DNA from: Odobenus rosmarus divergens
Taxonomy: Eukaryota; Chordata; Mammalia; Carnivora; Odobenidae
Direction: 5' to 3'
DNA: 64,000 nt
Assembly: GCF_000321225.1 (NCBI RefSeq)
Contig: NW_004450479.1
Span: forward strand, 44,728-108,727
Shown here: piece after piece, positions 33,235 to 44,473 of the stretch
How the letters are laid out: each line of letters starts with the position of its first letter
Numbering within the stretch: the first letter of the stretch is position 1
The notes under the pieces: generated by a model
The model's input: only the letters and a program-made list of their open reading frames with translations
What the model was told of the DNA's origin: nothing
The model's database searches: none
Translations under genes and position numbers: made by a program

Positions 33235-33300
33235 TGGGCCAGGCACTGTTCTAGTGCTTAATCCATAAAAGAGACACAGACCCCTGTCCAGGGAGACGAC
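33235..33300 (+). mobile_element. Short L2-like fragment
   Basis: GGGCCAGGCACTGTTCTAGTGCTTAATCC, then GAGACACAGACCCCTGTCC, match the phrase common near the 3' end of L2 copies. Confidence 0.5.
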
Positions 33301-33959
33301 AACAACAAGATCAAGAGGCCATCCACAGACGCCCCCGCCGAGCTCGAGCCCGGGCAGGCTGGGGTCAGTAGGTACCAAGGGGCCTCAGTGAGCAGGACGC
33401 CAGGGAAAGCATTCCAGTTCCCTGGCCCTAGCAAGGAGGAGGAGAAGGAAGGAGGCCAGGGTAGGGGAGACACAGAACCCAAAATTTCCTCAATACCAGG
33501 AAGGGGCACCTCCAAGTGCCTGAAATCTACGTTTCTCCTATCTCGGGGAAATGGGACTTCAAATTGGACTCAGCTTGATTAAAAAAACAAACAAAAAAAA
33601 GCTATGACGTATCTTGGTCGCTGGAGATGTAGTGTGAGATGCACCATGGGTGGAAGAGTCTGCTCTGATGAGAAGCAACGAGAGAAACCAGAAGACCCAC
33701 GCTGAGGGCTCTAGGCAGACAGACAGCAGGACAAAGGAAGGCTCGGGGGCCTCTGGTCTCTAAACATCTGACTATATGGAGAACACAGACACCTGCACAA
33801 CTTACCAAGGACATGACAGAATGGAATGGAGCTACTGGTTCTCAGGATTTCTCTCCGAGGGGCGAGGGATCACAGAGCAGCTGGTGGGACCCTGTTTCCA
33901 GCAGTCAGCTCCAGCGTTCCTGCACTTGAGTCAAAGTGTGAAATATCCATCACCAACGC
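33301..33959. other. Unique sequence, no gene recognised
   Basis: An A-rich patch at 33578-33600 could be a retrotransposon tail, but I recognise no body before it. Confidence 0.4.
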
Positions 33960-34480
33960 TTTGAAAACACACTATGGCAGCTTGCGTGGGCTGTGACCAA
34001 AACAATCCCAACCTTATTTTCCACAAGCACCAACAGATGTTTAAAATTGGGGTGGAATCTCTAGGACAGAAACATTTCTCAGGCGGGTCCTGGAGCGGCT
34101 CCAGGGGGTTCACGCCCAGCGGCCTGCACTGTTGTTCTAAGCGCGCCCTTCACGCGTCAGGAATGTCAAACAGAGCTGACCTCAGCGCTGTGGAGAGCCC
34201 CCCTCCAAACAGCCCTCGGCTGGCCCTCCAGCAGCAGGCAGGCTCGGGGTGTTTGTCTAATTCAAAACAAACTAGTTGGCGGTATATTATTTCTCCAACC
34301 CAGTAATACTGAAGCTGCATGTGCCGTGTGTTACTATTGCTTCCTGCCGTGCTCTGGGGCTCGGGCGGAGTGCATGCCTTCCTCAAGCCCACTCAGCACA
34401 TTCGACAAGCGAGAAAGAGAGCGTTGCTTCCTCTGTCGCTGAAGCGATCCGCAGACAGCCTCCGTGCGTGGTTGCCACAC
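33960..34480. promoter_or_regulatory. Candidate conserved regulatory element
   Basis: The stretch is free of recognised repeats, unusually rich in CpG for this window (CGCGCCC, CACGCGTCAGG, GAAGCGATCCG) and mixes GC-rich with AT-rich words such as GTTTGTCTAATTCAAAACAAAC and GGTATATTATTTCTCC. It includes an E-box CAGATG (34034-34039) and a TEAD-like GGAATGT (34160-34166). This is what conserved enhancers or unmethylated promoter-like segments tend to look like, but without an alignment it is a guess. Confidence 0.3.
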
Positions 34481-34924
34481 ACCACCCCCACCAGCTCCCG
34501 CCACAGCCAGCTCTGCCGCGCAGGCAAGGCCCCCCGTCTCTTGAGGACAAGACCCCCTGCTCCCCTCCACCGGGCCCCTCAGCAGCCCCTGCCCCGCCCC
34601 AGCCCCATGGCCCCGCGGCCTCACCAGTCCTTCCCGTGAGCCCCTCGGAGCAGTCCTACCAGCTCCATTTTCTCTCCTCCTGACCTCTCCAGAGTCCGCT
34701 CCAGTCGGGCCTTTACTCCCCTGCTCTTGCTCAGTCAACGACCGTCATTTTGCGGCATCCGGGGGGTCAATCTCCAGCCCTTGTGCTGGAGGGTCAGCAG
34801 CATGGGTACTCCCCATTCGGGAGCCATGCTGGTCCTGGAGCTTCGGGGGTACCCACTTCCCGGCCCCCTCCCACACCACCAACAGCTGTTGCCTTGGCTG
34901 GTCTCCCCAGCAACAAGGCTTCAG
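34481..34924. other. C-rich unique sequence
   Basis: Very C-rich (CCCCTCCACCGGGCCCCTC and neighbours), open in several frames at once, no domain. No gene called. Confidence 0.45.
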
Positions 34925-35390
34925 TGTTTGTCTTCTATTGCTACTGTAATCAATTACCACAATTTCAGTGCTTTAAAACAACACAGTCTCATTATCTCAC
35001 AGTTCTGGAGGTCAGAAGTCCAAAATGGGATTCACTGGGCTACATCAGGGGTCAACAAGATGGCCCTCCTTCCAGAAACCAGAATGCCCTTCCTTGTCTT
35101 TCCCAGCTTCCAGAGGCCTCCAGTCCTCATCTCACCTCCCTTCCTCCACCTTCAAACTGGCCATCTTGTCGCTGACCTTGCTTGCATCATCACATCCCCC
35201 CTCCCTCTTATAAGGACTCTTGTGACTGCATGGGGCCCAGCTGGGCAATCCAGCACAGTCTCGCAGTCTCAAAGTCCTTCATTTCATTACACCTGTACAA
35301 CTCCCTCGGACACAGACTATGCTACCAGATTCACAGGTTTGGGGGATGGAGATGTGGACATCTCTGGTGGCCATTGTTCTACTGACCACA
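34925..35390 (-). mobile_element. MaLR LTR (MLT1-like)
   Basis: On the plus strand it reads TCTTCTATTGCTACTGTAA, TTTAAAACAACACAGTCTC, CACAGTTCTGGAGGTCAGAAG, then CTCTTATAAGGACTCTTGTG and ends at ACTGACCACA. This is the reverse complement of a MaLR-type LTR: the element starts with TG at 35390 and its end carries the 'ctgtgagaaataaatt' region in antisense. It directly adjoins a purine tract of the internal region, so the right-hand boundary is well placed. It is an old non-autonomous retrovirus-like element with no intact genes. Confidence 0.8.
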
Positions 35391-36200
35391 GTCTCCCCTC
35401 TGGCCTCCAAAGATTCACATGCAAACTCCCACATGTAAAATACATTCACCCCATCCCACTATCCCTAGAAGTCTTACACATTACAATATCAAGTTGAAAT
35501 CCAAAAAAAATCTCATCTAAATCTAACCAATTCAAAAGTCCCACATCCAAAATAAACAATCCCTCCTGATACATACTTCCTCTCCATCTGTGAACATGTA
35601 CAAGTCAAGCACAAGTTATCTGCCTCCAAAATACAACCTTGGAACAGGCATACATTGAGGGTTAGAGATATTCCCATTCAAAAACGGAGAAAATGAAGAG
35701 AAAAGGGAGCTACCAGTTCCAATTTCAAAACCCAGAGGGCAAACGACATTCCGTTTCCAGGCCTGAGCATATTCCTCTGTGGTTTCCGCTCTGCCCTCTG
35801 GGCTCACGGCCCTGCTCTTGGATTACCCTTCCTCTTTTCACGAAGGAAAGCATGTTTGCAGCTAAGTGGTTTTATCCGCCTGCTTCCTGCCTGCAGAGTT
35901 ATGAGACATTCGAAAATCTGCTTTCACCTTTCATGTCATTGTCTCTGTCTCTCTCAGTTCCAGCTGCAGTGTTCCTGCTGATGTCACCTTCTCCAAAACT
36001 TTGTGAGTCTCCTGTGTACGTCACAGGGGCTTGCACCATCTGACGTGAGCGTCCTCTATGGGTCTTTCCTGGACAATGCCGTTTCCACTGTGGGCTTCTG
36101 CTGAGATTGCTGCAGGTCCTGGAGTCACGCACTCATCTCTCCAGAGAAGCCTCTATGGTCGAATCCTCTGTTCATTCCTTCCAACGTACCAGCACAGGGC
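35391..36200 (-). mobile_element. MaLR internal region, partial
   Basis: Immediately next to the LTR lies CTCCCCTCTGGCC, the antisense of a polypurine tract, then CTCCAAAGATTCACATGCAA, AAATACATTCACCCCATCC, TTCAAAAGTCCCACATCC and CTGCCTCCAAAATACAACC, all hallmarks of the internal sequence of MaLR elements in antisense. Similarity fades beyond about 35850. There is no open gag, pol or env frame. No second LTR is seen on the right, so the element is truncated at its 5' end. Confidence 0.7.
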
Positions 36201-36236
36201 TGTCCAGCCACACCCTTGGCTTTTTTTCCAGAGCTC

Positions 36237-36350
36237 ACAGACACACATCCTGCACACATATACACATACAGCCACAGCCCATGTATGCACATGCATGCGC
36301 ACAAGTACATGGTACTGTCTGTGAGCACACACACACACACACACACACTG
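36237..36350. repeat. CA-rich tract with pure (AC)n
   Basis: Interrupted CA-rich sequence ending in a pure (AC) run of 11 or so units at about 36328-36350. Confidence 0.92.
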
Positions 36351-36839
36351 GCCCAGCCCTGCACTCTGTCCTTCCACCTGGCCTCTGCAAACAAAGGGTT
36401 TCAGGAGCAGAGGAATGGGGCCACCTTGAGGCCATGTCTTTGGAAAACCTTGTCTTGAGCTAAGCCTTGGCCCTTTAGCCGGACCTGCAGCCCGTCCCGC
36501 AGCAGGTGGCTTCCTCCCTGCCTGCCCCACTACCCTGGCTTGTGGAGTGTGAGCAGAAGGGGTGGTGGTGAGGCAGTTCAGATGCAGGACGTGCTTCCGC
36601 CCACCCTCCTGTACCCATGGCCTGCTCCACGAGAAGGACATGCCATGGGAGGTGCTGCCTCTCCATCTGGGTCCCAGAGAGACAAGAGGCAGATCTGAAC
36701 CGCACCTAAGGCCTGAGGCAGACTGTGAGTGAGAAGCAAACGCTTCTTCTAAACCGCTGGCACTGGTGGGTCCTTCACTACACAGCATCAGGTGCCAAAG
36801 TGCTGCCACAGTAAAGCCTGAAACATATGGCACTAGCTG
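36351..36839. other. Unique sequence, no gene recognised
   Basis: Mixed GC-rich sequence. A 226-codon minus-strand frame (36153-36833) runs through the CA tract and has no domain. Confidence 0.45.
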
Positions 36840-37165
36840 ATGGGCTCACGGAGAAGAAGCTGCATTAGGGAGCTGGAAAATGACAACTTGGTGTTACATA
36901 ATTGCGACAACACCAGGGAGACCGGTTCCTGCAATAACCCGGAAAACAGGAAACACACCTAACGCAATCCTGGCTTCGGGCAAAGAGCTTTCCAAGCAAA
37001 ATATCACTAGGGTAAATTAGTTGTTACCACTGCATTTGATAAAGTATCTCAAGAGAAAAATGAGCTCAGAAAGGAATGGGCAAACTTACACCATAATTGA
37101 GAGGAAATGCAGGGAGCCCAGAAATCCTGGCATTTGCAGGATTAAACTTTGAGACCATTTTTCAA
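36840..37165. promoter_or_regulatory. Candidate regulatory element
   Basis: Repeat-free, balanced-composition segment between GC-rich stretches, with words resembling factor sites: TTACATAATTGCGACAAC (C/EBP-like), GACCGGTTCCTG and AACAGGAAAC (Grainyhead/ETS-like), TCACTAGGGTAAATTAG. No coding frame of note. Only cross-species alignment could show whether it is conserved. Confidence 0.25.
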
Positions 37166-37774
37166 ACAATTATGAATAAAACAGAGTGGACGCTCAGCAT
37201 CAGAGGGGCGGGGGATCCGGCACTGACCCCAGCCTCCAGGCCAGTCTGCTCAGGATGACATTCCCCAATGGCCACTGACTGCTGTCCAGGGCGCCTGAAA
37301 ACAAGGGACTCCCTGATGTGTGGGAGCCTCTGGAACCTGGGGGATTTTGCCATCATGGCTTCTCTCTGTGTTTTCGGCAATTGGAGCAACCCTGAGCAGT
37401 GGCCGTGTCCGCCATCCTGTTATGAAGGAAATACGTCCAGGGGAAGGGGTGTGAGCTGATGCAGAGACAATAAACAGAGGTGTGCCAAGAGGGCAGAAAG
37501 TCGCTGCCCGCAGACACCAGCACCTCTGGCAGCGAAGGCTTTCATTCCACACCCGCCTTAGCCAGGCCACTGGAAGCAAGATGGGGCAGGACCCAAGAGC
37601 CCTCTGCCCCCTGCTCTGGTCAGGAGACCTTCTGTGGCCTCAGCCCCGTGGACCTCTCCAGGAACCCGGCGTCCCACACATTTGCTTGGCCTGCCCTGTG
37701 AACAGGGTTCATCCTGGAAAGGGAGGCACTTCTGGGAGCTGTGGTCACCACGTTCAGTCTGAGAAAGGCTTCAT
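37166..37774. other. Unique sequence, no gene recognised
   Basis: Frames up to 114 codons without a domain. No repeat family recognised. Confidence 0.45.
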
Positions 37775-37890
37775 AGCAAGCAAGAGAAAGTCTGCGATTT
37801 GGAACCAGATTTGGTTCCAGTCCTAGCTCTGTCACCTCCACCTGTGTGGCTCTGGGCAAATCACTTCACTCTGAGCCTTGATACTGTGTG
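37775..37890 (+). mobile_element. MIR
   Basis: TTTGGTTCCAGTCCTAGCTCTGTCACC, TGTGTGGCTCTGGGCAAATCACTTCACTC is the MIR core in sense, close to consensus. Confidence 0.9.
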
Positions 37891-38310
37891 AGAACACGAG
37901 AAACGCTGTGACTGCCGGGCTCAGAATGCCACGGAGGGGGAGAGATGTGCACACGCCTGCTGGCAGATGGCCTGAACAGCAGTGGCTCCTCAGAAGCCTC
38001 CATAGGTGCAACAGCGTTGGTTAGCTAGCGGTGAGGCCGGTGACCATGGCCATGACCAGGTGCGTGCAGGCGCGTCACACTCCATCCTGGCCAGAGCCAG
38101 CCAGGGTGCTGGGAAGTCCTGCGCAGCCCTGGTGTCACCACAGAGGCACTTTGCTGGAAAGAAGGGGAGACCCCAGAAACCAGGGCCACCCAGGCCCAAC
38201 CGGAGATGGAGTGCGAGCTTGCCCAGGAGCTGAACCAGGACCCAACAGCACCAAAACGTGAGGAGGCTGAGTGTCAGGACATGTGTGAGGAAACCCAGCC
38301 CTTGACCTTG
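37891..38310. other. Unique sequence, no gene recognised
   Basis: GC-rich, short frames only. Confidence 0.4.
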
Positions 38311-38575
38311 AATGACAAACAGCAGGATCAATTACTTTTTGAAGAAACTGCTCTTTTCCAGCATCACTGTGCTCACGTCTGAGCTGGCATTTCTCTCTGC
38401 TTGGAAAACGAGTTTTAAATCAATTTTGATGTCAGCAACACAATTTTAATATTCATATTTTGCATAGCAAATCAGTCCCTCTGCTTCTAATGCCTAATAC
38501 AAAAGATAAACTCCAGTCCACTTTTGTCCAAATTATCATAAATTCAAGTGGAAGCAGACAGGACTTAGATTAACA
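38311..38575. promoter_or_regulatory. Candidate conserved non-coding element, AT-rich
   Basis: An AT-rich island in a GC-rich neighbourhood, free of known repeats and of open frames. It carries homeobox-type TAAT words (TTTTAATATTCAT, CTTCTAATGCCTAATAC), an octamer-like TATTTTGCATAGCAAAT (38454-38472), a GATA word AGATAA (38504-38509) and TGATGTCAGCA. Such clusters are usual in developmental enhancers. The words are seen; function and conservation are inference. Confidence 0.35.
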
Positions 38576-40555
38576 GGCTTTCCCTTTTCCCGGGGTTCTC
38601 ATCCCCACATGGTGGATAAACACCTCCCCACCTCACTCACCATGGGACTTCCCTCAGGGCCCGGCCTGGGGCCTTCCCAGAGGGCAGGGACACCTCATCA
38701 AACACAGAGGCCAGTCTGGTCCTGTCCGGAGCCGGTCTCTTTGCTTCCTGTGTGCACAACGGGGCTGGATGGCAAAGGGACCACATGCTGTGAGACTCTT
38801 CCCAACTGAACCGCAAAGCCATTCCCATGGTTCTCAGACTCCCTGCGGGGTGGCTTGTCTCTGCCTGGAGGGACCAAGCCCCTCATACTGACTGGACTCC
38901 TACTGGAGCCACACAGTCCTTGTGCATTTCTTCCTGATGTTGTTTGTCAACAACCACTTCTTGGAGGAACCCACATCTTGAAATCGTCCCAGTGCAGGAA
39001 AGGCTAGATTGCCATGTTGGCCCCGGGGCACAGGGCAGACAGTGACAAACGCCACTGGGAGATGTGCAGGTCAGGGCAGCTCTCCACACCTTCAGGTGAC
39101 CTCCAAGTGTCCTGCAGGGATGCCACAGAGGTCACATCACACAGCTATGGGAAGCCGGGCCCACTCCCCATACCCAGGATAACCCTCCTCAGCACAGGCC
39201 AGCTCGTGAGGCCAGTTTGTCTTCAAGGGATCCTGCAGGGGAGAGCCTGGCCTCTGATGCCAAGAAGGGTAAAGGCTTCATGCACACTGGGGTGCCTGAA
39301 CGATAGCTCATCAATAAGGGAGCGGCCCCACTGGGCTGGGATGTTTGGGGCGCCAGGGGGGCATCTGTATACAGGCCTAGGGAAGTGGATGCTTGGCATC
39401 TTGGCTGCAGAATCTCAACAAAGCCCCAAGCCTTGGTGTGACATGAGGGAAGTAAGGATGGGTGGCCAGTGGAGGTCAGCAGAACACACAGCTGTCAGAG
39501 ACAAGATCAGGGGCCTCCACATGCTTTAGGGTTTGCAGTGACCCCAGAGATATCTCCCAGCACACAAATGTCTCTAGCTGGAGGCCCCTCAAGCTCAAGA
39601 TGGCACAAATGGGACCCATCTCTGTCCCCTGGAACCTGTCTCTTCCCAGTGTCATTCATCATGTGAATAAGAACTTTAGAGACCAAGGGCACCCCTCTCC
39701 TCTCTGTACCCCAAGTGGGCCAGCCCCAAGCCAGTCCCAGCCCAGTCCCTCTTGAAAGTGCTCCATTTGTCCACCTCCCTTCACTGGGGCACCACTCAGG
39801 GACCGGCCAGATCCATCTACATGCCTCCTAAGACCTTAATCTCGTGGCCCAATTTCCTGTCTGAGTACCAACTCTGGTCCCTTTCCATGTCCGCATCTAA
39901 GTTCCAGACTCCCAGAAACACAGGAGGTCACTGTCACTCATCCTGACTCTGCCGTTAGCACCAGGACAGGCACTTCTTCCCTCTCTCCTTTATCTGTGGG
40001 GGCAGGGGCCCAAGCTCACCATGCTTGGTTCCAGATCAAGGTGGTCAGTACCGGCCTCTCTACTGTGTATGCTCTTCAGTCCCACTCTCCCGGCCCATTG
40101 CTCTTTCCTCCCAAAGTCAACTGCTCTGACATGTTTGCTGCAAAATGTGGACAGCCATTGTGAAAGCACGTTTTTAACTAACAGAAGCAGAGTTGTGCTA
40201 TATGTGTTCCTGCCGTTTTCTGCTTCTCCGCAGGTGCTGTGGAAGGCCTGCCCTGATGCCCTAGATGCGCAATGCACTCCATCCTGCAAACTTTGACCTG
40301 GTCTTACTGGACCCTCCTGCTTGGGCAGGGCCGACACAAGGCTCACCTGCATTGTTACTTTTTCAGGAGGGGGAGTAAATCCAGCACTGCTCTTCAGCTT
40401 AGGCAGAAATGGGGGCTTCGGCTCTCTGTGGTGTGTCACTTTGGGTCTGGCAAAGCCCTGTCCATCACTGGTGTGACCATTCTCCACAGCTGCACACCCT
40501 CTAGCCGCAGGTGTCACCCATCTGTGGGTGTGAAGGGGTCTCTCTGTCTCTCTAG
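38576..40555. other. Unique sequence, no gene recognised
   Basis: Frames up to 175 codons (39990-40517, minus) and 171 codons (39014-39529, plus) have no domain. The part at 40100-40260 (GCAAAATGTGGACAGCC, TTCTGCTTCTCCGCAGG) could be decayed L1, too weak to call. Confidence 0.45.
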
Positions 40556-40559
40556 TTTA

Positions 40560-40715
40560 AATCCCTCTGATAACCACCATGTCTGAGAATCAGTCATTGC
40601 TTTTGGCCCTTCTGCAAATTGCCTATTTATATCATTTGCCCATTTTCCATTGGAGTTCCTGTCTTTTTCTCGTAGATAGGAAGGAATTTCTTGTGTGTTC
40701 ACTGTTTTAGTCCCT
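40560..40715 (-). mobile_element. LINE-1 ORF2 fragment
   Basis: CTTTTGGCCCTTCTGCAAATTGCC, ATCATTTGCCCATTTTCCATTGG, GAGTTCCTGTCTTTTTCTCG and GGAATTTCTTGTGTGTTCAC is the antisense L1 ORF2 region around the 'ttttgcccattttttaattgg' landmark. Confidence 0.7.
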
Positions 40716-40769
40716 AACTGTTTTTAAAAGCTGTAGCACCTTGTCCTGGTCTGTCTTGCTCAGTTAATT

Positions 40770-40965
40770 TTGTGGCAACACTTCCACAATCATCCTATTG
40801 GATCTCTATGAGTAAATAAGGTCGGCACCAACCCTAAGTCCACTTTGCAAATGAAAAAACTGAGGATCGGAGATGCTAAACACCTGCTCCAGGTCCCCGG
40901 CCCATCAGGGAGGGAGACAAGGCTCAGACTCAGGCCTTCTGGTGTGACTCTGCTGGTCCCAGCCT
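40770..40965 (-). mobile_element. MIR
   Basis: AATCATCCTATTGGATCTCTATGAG, TTTGCAAATGAAAAAACTGAGG and GGCTCAGACTCAGGCCTTCTGG follow the antisense MIR over most of its length. Confidence 0.82.
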
Positions 40966-42119
40966 GGCCTCTCTACCGGCCCAGGGCACACCCAGTCTGA
41001 CCTCCAGCCATTTAAGCAAAGGCATTGGAGCACTGCTTCACTGTGTCCCCTAACCCATGGTCCCATCATCAGGGTGGGTCCTGACCCCATGCCCAGGGGG
41101 GAGCCATGCCAGGCAGTGACCTCCAGTGTATGCAGGGGGCAGGCAGCTCAGACCCATCACGTTCACCAGCAGTGGCCAGCTGGGCATGGCTCTTACAAGG
41201 AGAAAGGGAACCTCTGGACGAACTTGAGCCCCGTGGGGCTTCTGAGCCAGATGGAGCCTCAGGCTGCAAGTGAGGACACAGGCCTGTCTGGGCCTCAGAG
41301 CCAAAACCAGCTTTCATGTCCTGTTTTCTCCAGAGGTTGGCTCTTGAAAGTAGGGTCACCTCCCGGAAAGCAAATGTTTTCCACGATGCTGACAAAATGA
41401 AATAATGAGTCTGGCATTCGGGCCCGTGCCTGGCCTGGTTGCTGGCCGCCAGACCTGAGGGTGGGCCAGGGAACCAGGGTGGAGGGCAGGGCCAAGCACC
41501 AGGAACCAGCAGAGCTGCGTGAGGCACTTGTCAGACTGTTGTTAAAAATGTTTGAATAATAGTAATAAAAGCCTTCCTAGAAGGAGAAGAAGAGAGCTAT
41601 ACCGAGAGGAATCTAGAAAAATTCAACCTTGTCCATCCTTAGCCATTTAGAGAAAAAGAAACAAGAAATCCAAGGGACGGACAATGAAATTACTTCCGAG
41701 CCAGCATAGCTCTGTTAAGCGTTTCTGCCAGAGAGGCTCTGAAGGACTTCCGTCAGAAAACAGCACACACACGTGGAGACAGAAGGGGCAGGCAGGAGCC
41801 TCCTCTCGGCCCATACACTGAGCCCCGCTCAGCCTTCGCGGCGTGGCCCTGAGGGCGGTCGCCCCTGGCCATCCAGCCTGGAAGCAGTGGTCCCAGAGAG
41901 AAGGCCAGAGCAGTTCCTGGCGGAGTCCTCCCTGTGGGAGGCCATGATAAGCCCAGGTGGCCCGGAGGAGCTGTGAGTGCTGCTGGGGCGATGCCAGTCC
42001 TTCCCGTGTAGTGCACTGCTCCACCTCCCTGAGGCAGGTGCGTCTCCTCTCCAGTGGGTCCTGACCCATCACTGGGACTGTTGGTCACTCCAGGGACAGT
42101 CTGATCCGAGGAGCAAATG
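40966..42119. other. Unique sequence, no gene recognised
   Basis: An AT-rich patch at 41525-41740 (TTGAATAATAGTAATAAAAG, CAATGAAATTACTTCCGAG) interrupts GC-rich sequence. Several frames of 100-150 codons on the minus strand carry no domain. Confidence 0.45.
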
Positions 42120-42260
42120 CTGACATAAGGCTGCTTACCATGGGCCAGGCACTGTTCTAAGCTCTTCCCATTTGTCTGCTTTCACCTAATTCCCACCAAA
42201 GCTCCATGAGGCATGGCCAGGCTGAGTAGCGGACCAGAGTCTGCACACCAACTGGGCCCT
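42120..42260 (-). mobile_element. MIR
   Basis: TACCATGGGCCAGGCACTGTTCTAAG, CACCTAATTCCCACCAAAGCTCCATGAGG and TGAGTAGCGGACCAGAGTC follow an antisense MIR with a short deletion. Confidence 0.65.
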
Positions 42261-43324
42261 GGGACCCACAGATGGAGTTGCAAAGCTACAGCATTGCCTC
42301 AGGCCTGTGGTTGGACAGAGTTTGTCCTCAAGTGAGTAATAACTAGGGTGGTGGGTCCTCCTGAGAGGTCCCAGGGCCTGTGGGGCAGGTCTTGGGAGCA
42401 GGGGCACTCAGGATCCACTCCTCCCTTACATGTCCCACAGTGGGTGCTGGCCAGGTCAGGGAACTGACAGACCCAGGAGTCCAGAGCCTGGGGCCACGGG
42501 GACAAGCCTCTGTGCCACCAAGCCTCAACACTGCCAAAAGGCAGCCTGGCCCCCAAGCACTGTGGTCCGTGCCTCGAGGTGACGCTGCCTGAGGGCATGG
42601 GGTGGTGGCTGCTCGGAGAAGCAGCTTCCAAGACAGGGCTATCAGTGCAAGGAATTGGAGAAATACCTGTGAGCAAAGTGGGCTGGGGGCCAGGCAGGGG
42701 TGCAGAGCAGGGTTTCAGAGGGCCCAGGGAAGGGAAGATCCCAAGGGGGCAAGTGGAGGGAGGCCTGGGGGGAGTCTCTGAGATCACGTTTTCCCAAATC
42801 AGCAATCCCCACTGGTTCTGCAATGTCTCTGGTGCCCCACCTGGAGCTCCCCACCTGGCCAGCTCCCACAACAGACCCTGATGTGCACAGAACAGCTTTC
42901 TCAGGGCCTGCAGACCTGAGCAGGCCACTCACCTACTGGACGCACATCTGAGCACCTGCCAAGGACCCAGACATTATCCTGCAGCTCCTGCACCCAGAGC
43001 CCAGAGAGGAAGGCTGAAGGGGGGTATGGACAATGGACCTGGACCCAGTTGCCCCGCTTCACTCCAGGCTCCTGGGGACCTTGGACAGATCCCTGCCTTT
43101 CAGAAACAGTTTCTGAAGCTGAGCTTACAGAGCTGTTTGGGGCTGAAAGAGACGATGCTGGCTCATCATTTTGTAAATCCACCCTGTTATTTGCTGCAGA
43201 AGGGCTCCCCCCTTCACCCCCTTCTTTTTCCTGGGTAGTCCTGCTCTGTTAGCCAGGCACAGACCTGCCACAGCTAGGAAAACTTATCCCAATTTATCAC
43301 TCACATTTTTGACTTGGGCCAAAG
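42261..43324. other. Unique GC-rich sequence, no gene recognised
   Basis: The minus-strand frame 42299-42928 (209 codons) and plus-strand frames over the same stretch are both open; no domain in either. Confidence 0.45.
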
Positions 43325-43336
43325 CCAAATTTCTTT

Positions 43337-43490
43337 CTTTTTTTTTAAGATTTTATTTATTTATTTGAGAGACAGAGAGAGAGTGAGCAGGGATTGAGGG
43401 GTGGGGAGAAGCAGGCTCCATTCCAGGACCCTGGGATCATGACCTGAGCCAAAGGCAGACGCTTCACCGATTGAACCACCCAGGCGCCCC
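43337..43490 (-). mobile_element. CAN-SINE with perfect 12-bp target duplication
   Basis: In antisense the element runs from the T-rich tail and AAGATTTTATTTATTTATTTG, through GAGAGACAGAGAGAGAG, to GGACCCTGGGATCATGACC and the head complement CCACCCAGGCGCCCC. CCAAATTTCTTT stands at both ends (43325-43336 and 43495-43506), separated from the head by AGAT. The duplication is perfect, so the insertion event is well defined. The body is shorter than in the copies at 57234 and 60809. Confidence 0.96.
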
Positions 43491-43506
43491 AGATCCAAAT
43501 TTCTTT

Positions 43507-44449
43507 AGCCAAAACCCTCCTCACCTCCTCCAGCTCCCATGTCAATCCACATGCTTCCAAGAGATGAAACCTGCATGTTTCCAAATCACTTATACTTAAG
43601 TCAGCTAGCTGAAGAGCACAAAGTGGGTTTCGTCCCCAGAGATGCCTTCAGGTGTCCTTGCCAGTCTGTCCAATCCCTCAGCAACAGGAAGTTCTTAGTG
43701 GCCAAGAGACATCCAGCCAGCTTCTATAAAAGCTCATGGAGCTGACGTGATGAAGGTCCGAAGTTTGAAGGTCATGGGACCTGGATGTCCAGAACCCATG
43801 GAGCTCACCCAAACGGATGGTGGGCGACCTGGGACAAGGGCCACAGCTGGGCCCCAGAGGAAAGCTGCCGCCTCCACAAAGGGTTCTGATAAACCTTCCC
43901 TGTACGTCTTTGTGGTCACATGTAAAGTGAACTTGCCTTGTTTCCAGACATCATCTGCCAATTCCCCAAACACACACTGAGCAGCTGCATGCTCCAGTGG
44001 TCAGGCACCATGCCTGGGCAGACACAAAGAATTCTGGGCAAACCAGAGCCCCCACCCCATCCCCTTCCCACCAGGGACTCCAGCAACAGGGTGACATCAC
44101 AGCCAAAACCCAAGGGCCCAAAGGGGAGGTGGGGGTGGGGCCAGAGCTCTGAGCATGGGGATGGGTTGGGAGGGTCCCTCCTCTAGGAGATGAACTGCCT
44201 AAGGGTGGCTGTGAGGTCTTCCCCAGGGGAGGGTCTAGGGCCAGCACAGTCTTGGCCTCTAGGGCCCCATCAGTGCCGGTGTCCTGGCAGCCAGGAGCCC
44301 AGAGCCCAACTAGGGGGCTCACTTACGTCCTTCTCAGCCCACCTTCTCCACGGAGCACTTCCTCTTGAACAAAGTACATCTTTATTTCACTCAGAGTTTA
44401 CATGCTATGTACTGCATTTGGAATTCGGCAAATTGCTATTATAAATAAA
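43507..44449. other. Unique sequence, no gene recognised
   Basis: GC-rich with short frames on both strands; no repeat family or exon recognised. Confidence 0.45.
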
Positions 44450-44473
44450 TTATATATATATATATATATATTT
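44448..44473. repeat. (TA)n microsatellite
   Basis: About ten TA units, then TTTAAAAAG. AT microsatellites of this size are often variable and can extrude cruciforms. Confidence 0.92.

Noticed and set aside
34100..34640. CpG island promoter
   Set aside because: CpG is raised compared with the neighbours but interspersed with long CpG-free stretches; I could not show island criteria by eye or find a transcript start.
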